Origin: DATKUA01 sp965602675
GTDB lineage: Bacteria > Acidobacteriota > DATKUA01
Length of the DNA: 9,323 nucleotides
NCBI GenBank assembly: GCA_965602675.1
Contig: CBFCZO010000129.1
Coordinates: 1-9,323, forward strand
Reading direction: 5' to 3'
Positions 5,585 through 9,323 of this stretch are shown piece by piece. The translations under genes were made by a program, and so were the position numbers. How positions within the stretch are numbered: position 1 is the first letter of the stretch; each line of letters opens with the position of its first letter. The notes under the pieces were generated by a model. That model was not told the DNA's origin. It ran no database searches and saw nothing but the letters and a program-made list of their open reading frames with translations.

Positions 5585-7084
5585 ATGCTCGATTTCTCCG
5601 CAAAAAAAATATTCACAATCCCCAATTTATTCTCCCTCGCGCGAATCCTCGCCGTCCCGTTCATCGGCTGGCTACTCCTCATCGACTCCATTCCCGCCCG
5701 CTGCGCCGCTGCGGCCCTGCTCGTCTTCGCCATCCTCACCGACTTCCTCGACGGCTGGTTCGCGCGCCTCCTCGACCAGGCATCCGACCTCGGACGCATG
5801 ATCGATCCCCTCGCCGACAAACTCTTCGTCATCCTCCTCGCCCTCGTGCTCATGGCCACACGCGACTTCCCACTCTGGCTCGTGCTCGTCATCATCGCAA
5901 AAGACGCACTCATCGTCCTCGCAAGCGTCCTCGTTGCCGGACGCAAGCGCGTCATGATCGAATCAAGCCTCATCGGCAAATACGCCTTCGGCTTTCAGGC
6001 AGCCCTCGTCGTCTGCTACTTCCTCGACTTCCCCTTCGGCGAATTCTTCTTCACCGCCGGCAGCCTGCTCCTCATCGCCGCCACCATGATCTCCTACACC
6101 AAGGGCTTCCTCTTCGTTATCCGCTCGCCCGAGCAAGAGGTTGTCGTCCCCACCCCGCCGCAGATCGTTCCCACCTGGGCCCGCCGCGCAATCGTTGCCG
6201 CCCTGCTGCTGGTTGTTCTCGTCCAGGCCTACTATTGGGCGGCCGAAAATTCACTCGACCCGCTCGAACCCGCCGCCTCGGCGTCCTTGCCGCATCAGAG
6301 CGCCCGGGCGCTGGCCGAGCGTCACGCGCCAATACTGGTCTTCAGCAACGGCGACTCCACCCGCCCCGTCTCCGTCGAAGATTACCTGGCCGCGACCGAT
6401 CTCAAACAGGGCTGGCGATGGTTCTGGGGTCTCGGCGACGGCACGGTTAAGCTGGGCCCCCTGGCTCCCGCCGACCTCGCCCAGGCCGGCAGCGGCGACG
6501 CCTACCTCTCCCTTAAAATCTCCGAGTCATTCGCCGATTCCATGCCGATGGTTTACGCCAACGCTTTCGAGGCGGGAGCGGAAGACGAGCGCTTTACCGT
6601 CGTCCAGTACTGGATGCTCTTCCCGCTCGAGGGGGGATTCGCCCCCCGCGCGGGCGACTGGCAGATGGCAGCCCTCTACCTCGACGAAAGAGAAAATCCT
6701 CGTTACCTCGCCCTCACCCAGGGATGGTACGGGACAGCCGTCGAATTGAATCAGGCCGAGCTCAGGGGCGGCAGGCCGATACTCTATGTCGCCCCCGGAA
6801 GCCACTCCATCTACCTCGCTGCCGCTGAACACCCCACGTTCCTCGACGAGGAGAAACTCTTCTCCTTCGCCTCCGAGACAACGGCATCGGGAACCGAGCT
6901 GTTGCCGGGCGACTACCTGCTCAAAGTGCTCGATCAATCGGACGAGACCTGGCTCGCATGGCCGGGCCGCTGGGGCGGACCGCTGCCGGGAGGCGACCGC
7001 GGACCACGCTTCTGGAATCCACGCAACACCCGGCTCAGCCCTTGGATCTGCGCGGAAGAATTCCTCCGGTTCTATCTGCAATAG
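5585..7084 (+). CDS. CDP-alcohol phosphatidyltransferase fused to a Vps62/DUF946-like domain
   Basis: A 499-residue protein with two parts. Residues ~1-178 are a multi-span CDP-alcohol phosphatidyltransferase with the complete catalytic signature D-x2-D-G-x2-A-R-x8-G-x3-D-x3-D (Asp53, Asp56, Asp74, Asp78). It is closest in look to PgsA-type enzymes, which make phosphatidylglycerol-phosphate from CDP-diacylglycerol in the inner membrane; the acceptor alcohol cannot be read here. An extra hydrophobic segment (~202-218) leads to a ~260-residue soluble domain. That domain carries YWMLFPLEGG (342-351), GDWQMAALYLD (357-367) and ILYVAPGSHSIYL (399-411), a pattern resembling Vps62/DUF946 proteins, where GDWE is more usual. 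With six enzyme spans plus one, this domain should lie outside the cytoplasm (inference). I chose ATG 5585 because AAGGA precedes it by 8 nt; a TTG at 5525 in the same frame lacks such a site. PgsA enzymes are usually ~180-200 residues, so the C-terminal half is a clear addition. Confidence 0.88.
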   Translation: MLDFSAKKIFTIPNLFSLARILAVPFIGWLLLIDSIPARCAAAALLVFAILTDFLDGWFARLLDQASDLGRMIDPLADKLFVILLALVLMATRDFPLWLVLVIIAKDALIVLASVLVAGRKRVMIESSLIGKYAFGFQAALVVCYFLDFPFGEFFFTAGSLLLIAATMISYTKGFLFVIRSPEQEVVVPTPPQIVPTWARRAIVAALLLVVLVQAYYWAAENSLDPLEPAASASLPHQSARALAERHAPILVFSNGDSTRPVSVEDYLAATDLKQGWRWFWGLGDGTVKLGPLAPADLAQAGSGDAYLSLKISESFADSMPMVYANAFEAGAEDERFTVVQYWMLFPLEGGFAPRAGDWQMAALYLDERENPRYLALTQGWYGTAVELNQAELRGGRPILYVAPGSHSIYLAAAEHPTFLDEEKLFSFASETTASGTELLPGDYLLKVLDQSDETWLAWPGRWGGPLPGGDRGPRFWNPRNTRLSPWICAEEFLRFYLQ

Positions 7085-7124
7085 TGGTTCGTTAAGGCAT
7101 TGAGCAACGCGGGCGCTCTAACGC

Positions 7125-8114
7125 TCAGAGCTCGAACCTCTGCCCATCGTAGGCGATATCGAATCCCTTCTCCCTCAGCCCGCGCAGCTTTTCACCGTCC
7201 GCGTCCAGCAGCAGGTTACTGTGGTTGATGTGCGTGAAGACGATCCGCGTCCGGCCCGTCTCCGCTGCCCCGCCCAGCCTGCCCATCGTCTCCACCACGG
7301 GCGGGTGGGGGATCTTCGTCATGTCGCGACCCGGCAACTCCTCCGCCGAATAAAAAGTTCCGTCCAGCAGCGCGACGTCCACTCCCTTGATCAACTCCTC
7401 GATCGGCGGCTCCAGCCCCTCCCAGCGGTCGATGTCGGTCAGGTAGAGCAGGCGCCCTTTGGGCCCCTCGACGACGAAGAAATGCGTGTCCGTGTATTCC
7501 GCCCGGTGCGGCACCTTCAGCGGTTCAATTGCGATCTTCCGCGTCAGCTCGAACTTCCGCCCCGCCTCAAAGACCTTCAGCTCGATATTGCCCAGCTCCA
7601 CCAATTGGCTCCAGGGGCCGTTCTTTCTCAGGAAATCCGCCATCTGCGCGCTGCACCACACCGGCACCTTCACCGTCCCCAGCACCTCGCGCCCGAGGTG
7701 AACCAGCCCCGCGTAGTGGCCGATGTGGGCGTGGCTGAGAATAATCCCCGCCAACGGAAGCCCCGGCTCCCGCCATTCGCTCGGCAGCTCCTCCAACTGG
7801 CGCGGAAAGTCGGGCCCTGAGTCGATCATGAACGCCTGCTTGTTCTCGTGATCGAGCAGCCCCAGGCACGGGCTGCGCCGCCGCAGCGATGCGTCTTTCC
7901 TCGCCGCCTCGCAGTGAGCGCACCGGCAGCCCGCGTGCGGCACACCGCCGTCCTGCGCGCTGCCCAGCACCACCGCCTCAACCCCGGATGCCCCCTGCGT
8001 GGTCCCTGGCTTCGGGGCGGGGGAGAGGGAAGCCCCCCTCATCCCCAGCAACGCCAGCCCCGCCGCCGCCCCCGTTGTTGCCAGAAAACGCCGCCTGTTC
8101 AGCTTGCCCGACAT
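7125..8114 (-). CDS. Tat-exported PqqB-like metallo-beta-lactamase-fold protein
   Basis: A 329-residue protein. The twin-arginine signal NRRRFLATTGAAAGLALLG (6-24) predicts folded export by Tat. The mature part resembles PqqB/PhnP-type beta-lactamase-fold proteins. It has VVLGSAQDGGVPHAGCRCAHC (48-68) with a likely structural zinc CxCxxC (Cys63, 65, 68), then SHAHIGH (127-133), His203, YLTDID (224-229), LLDGTFYS (249-256) and FTHINH (293-298). The usual metal motif HxHxDH reads HAHIGH, so the Asp is Gly132; the His ligands remain. The ATG lies 3 bp after the DUF362 stop, so the two genes are co-transcribed and probably coupled. No other PQQ gene is nearby, and PqqB proper is normally not exported, so a role in PQQ synthesis is unlikely. 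Substrate unknown. Confidence 0.88.
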   Translation of the reverse strand: MSGKLNRRRFLATTGAAAGLALLGMRGASLSPAPKPGTTQGASGVEAVVLGSAQDGGVPHAGCRCAHCEAARKDASLRRRSPCLGLLDHENKQAFMIDSGPDFPRQLEELPSEWREPGLPLAGIILSHAHIGHYAGLVHLGREVLGTVKVPVWCSAQMADFLRKNGPWSQLVELGNIELKVFEAGRKFELTRKIAIEPLKVPHRAEYTDTHFFVVEGPKGRLLYLTDIDRWEGLEPPIEELIKGVDVALLDGTFYSAEELPGRDMTKIPHPPVVETMGRLGGAAETGRTRIVFTHINHSNLLLDADGEKLRGLREKGFDIAYDGQRFEL

Positions 8115-8117
8115 CGC

Positions 8118-9155
8118 CTATCCCGCGGCCAGAACTTCCCGGATCTTGGCCGCGAACTCCTCGCTCACGCCGCCGGGTGTCACAATCTCCACGCCCTCGA
8201 CCGAAGGCACTCCCAGCCCCAGCTCTGCGGCGCGACGGATCTGCTCCTGCTCGAATATCTTGCCCTTGGATACCTCCGGTGTGGTGCCGTATATCCGCAG
8301 CATCGCCACCCCCACCGCATCCAGAGCCACGCGGTCGCTCCCCGCCAGCATCACACCCGGCTCCTTCAGCGTGCCCTCGTGCGGCCCGCCGTCGACCAGG
8401 CACTTGCTGCCGTCCAGAACCACCAGCGAAGGCTCGTAGAGCGCGTTGATCTCGGCGATCATCACCCGCTGGTTCGGGCTCCCGTGCAACTCGCGCATGT
8501 AGTTGTGTTCGCCGTTCACCGAGTTCTTGGCCACCATCCCCACCGTATTCTTCAGGCTCAGCGTGAAATGCCCGCCGTACTGGTGCGTCTTCAGGCAGCA
8601 GGTCTGCACGATGCAGTCGGCCTCCTCATACAACTTCGGCCACTCCACACCCCGGCTCCAGTGGCTGCCGGGCAACTCCTTGTGCACGATCGCCTCCGCT
8701 GGCAACGCCTCGTAGGGGATTATCTCCGCGCCCAGCTCCTTGGCCATCGCCGTCGCCCCCACCTTCTCCATCACCTCGGCAGTGTTGCCCATCCCGCTGC
8801 GGTCAGTGATTATCAGAGAGGCCGCGCCCGCCGCCTTGATCTCGCCCAGCAGCAACCGCAGCGTCTCGGGATGCGTCGATCCGGGGAATTCGTGAGCGCT
8901 GTTGAAATTCGGCTTCACCACCACGCGCCCGCCGGCGACGCACGACTTCCACCGCTCCCGCCCGAACATCTCCAGCAGCCCGGCCAGCATCGCCCCGCGC
9001 TCGGCTCCCTTCACCAGGTAAACCTGGCTCTTCTTCACCTTCGGACCCCCGAGAAGGTTGCTCCCGCCCGCCGCCAGCATCGCCCCGGCAGCGGCGGTGG
9101 TCGCAATAAATTCGCGGCGATTGACGCACCGCGCGACTTCGTCTTTCTCCTTCAT
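8118..9155 (-). CDS. Tat-exported DUF362 domain protein
   Basis: A 345-residue protein with a twin-arginine signal, NRREFIATTAAAGAMLAAGG (12-31), followed by a DUF362 domain over nearly the whole mature chain. Recognisable blocks are RVVVKPNFNS (77-86), CCLKTHQYGGHFTLSLKNTVG (186-206), VLDGSKCLVDGGPHEGT (246-262) and VMLAGSDRVALDAVG (268-282). DUF362 is a family of unknown function, sometimes joined to ferredoxin domains. No 4Fe-4S CxxCxxC cluster motif is visible here. I chose ATG 9155, which has GGGAG 7 nt upstream and puts the Arg pair near the N-terminus. The frame stays open to a TTG at 9194, which would add 13 residues before the signal. It is first in a two-gene unit with the PqqB-like gene; both products are predicted to leave the cytoplasm by Tat. 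Confidence 0.9.
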   Translation of the reverse strand: MKEKDEVARCVNRREFIATTAAAGAMLAAGGSNLLGGPKVKKSQVYLVKGAERGAMLAGLLEMFGRERWKSCVAGGRVVVKPNFNSAHEFPGSTHPETLRLLLGEIKAAGAASLIITDRSGMGNTAEVMEKVGATAMAKELGAEIIPYEALPAEAIVHKELPGSHWSRGVEWPKLYEEADCIVQTCCLKTHQYGGHFTLSLKNTVGMVAKNSVNGEHNYMRELHGSPNQRVMIAEINALYEPSLVVLDGSKCLVDGGPHEGTLKEPGVMLAGSDRVALDAVGVAMLRIYGTTPEVSKGKIFEQEQIRRAAELGLGVPSVEGVEIVTPGGVSEEFAAKIREVLAAG

Positions 9156-9195
9156 CACTCTTCTCCCTGCATCAAAATAGTTCCCTGCCGACAAT

Positions 9196-9224
9196 TAAAT
9201 ATCGTTCTTCTTTGAGAATAGCAG
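9196..9224 (-). promoter_or_regulatory. Possible promoter of the DUF362/PqqB-like unit
   Basis: A locally AT-rich stretch upstream of the DUF362 start contains TATTTA (9201-9196) with CTGCTA 17 bp upstream (9224-9219). Both hexamers are weak. The AT-richness in an otherwise GC-rich window is the main support. Confidence 0.25.
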
Positions 9225-9252
9225 GAATGCTGCCGCCGGGGAATTGCGGCGC

Positions 9253-9310
9253 CGCCCCCCGCGGCGGGGGCGGGGGGGGGGGGGTGGGGGTGGGGGGGGG
9301 GGCCCCCCCT
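9253..9310. other. Low-complexity G/C homopolymer at the window end
   Basis: G runs of 13 (9272-9284), 5 (9286-9290) and 11 (9292-9302), broken by single T bases, are followed by seven C. This differs from everything else in the window and resembles sequencing or assembly noise at a contig edge. If genuine, it would be a strong G-quadruplex former. Nothing can be annotated with confidence from 9216 to 9323. Confidence 0.6.
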
Positions 9311-9323
9311 TACCGGCGCATGA

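Noticed and set aside
5440..5979. 179-codon minus-strand frame overlapping the phosphatidyltransferase start
   Set aside because: Arg/Lys/Ser-rich product derived partly from the polypyrimidine tract and partly antisense to a gene with a full catalytic signature.
7085..7124. Bidirectional terminator between the convergent phosphatidyltransferase and PqqB-like genes
   Set aside because: Only short GAGC/GCTC matches occur, with no stable stem followed by a T-tract on either strand.
7125..8114. True PqqB in a PQQ biosynthesis cluster
   Set aside because: No pqqA, C, D or E in the window, the protein carries a Tat signal, and its metal motif differs; the resemblance is at fold and family level.
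7848..9215. 455-codon open frame on the plus strand, opposite DUF362 and the PqqB-like gene
   Set aside because: It spans two well-supported opposite genes and shows the low-complexity His/Arg/Pro composition typical of a shadow frame.
1..9323. tRNA or rRNA genes
   Set aside because: I found no cloverleaf-like arms with a TTCGA-type T-loop and no rRNA signature in the non-coding stretches.

Overview
This is a GC-rich bacterial window. It carries Tat-type twin-arginine signals, a periplasmic-facing transglutaminase system and Shine-Dalgarno-led genes. The coding strands favour C/G at third positions. The intergenic DNA is packed with short palindromic repeats of the kind seen in many uncultured, large-genome Gram-negative phyla (Planctomycetota, Hydrogenedentota, Acidobacteriota and similar). 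I cannot place it to a phylum from sequence alone. The poly-G end suggests that a contig edge of a metagenome assembly lies at the right border.

Layout. Positions 14-310 hold a composite of small hairpin repeats. Positions 362-4601 (minus strand) are a three-gene operon: MoxR AAA+ ATPase, then a DUF58 membrane protein, then a TgpA-type transglutaminase-core membrane protein. A -10-like TATAAT lies just upstream of the MoxR gene. Positions 4602-5584 are a gene-free ~1 kb interval. It contains a 102-bp MITE-like element with perfect 22-bp inverted ends and a second, colinear copy of the composite repeat. After that come an unrelated imperfect palindrome, a polypyrimidine tract and a promoter-like sequence. 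Positions 5585-7084 (plus) encode a CDP-alcohol phosphatidyltransferase fused, through an extra membrane segment, to a C-terminal domain resembling Vps62/DUF946. Positions 7125-9155 (minus) are a two-gene unit: a Tat-exported DUF362 protein followed 3 bp later by a Tat-exported PqqB-like metallo-beta-lactamase-fold protein. The last ~60 bases are low-complexity G/C homopolymer.

Function. The MoxR-DUF58-transglutaminase trio is a widespread but poorly understood envelope module. The ATPase is thought to remodel or activate partners, and the two membrane proteins act at or across the inner membrane. The phosphatidyltransferase fusion would make a phospholipid head-group product in the inner membrane, with its extra domain probably outside the cytoplasm. 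The DUF362/PqqB-like pair is predicted to be exported folded, probably with bound metal, and its substrate is unknown. No other gene of PQQ synthesis is in the window.

The most unusual items are the phosphatidyltransferase-Vps62-like fusion, the colinear composite repeats flanking the MoxR operon, and a recurring mini-hairpin architecture (7-bp stem, 3-nt loop) built from different sequences.
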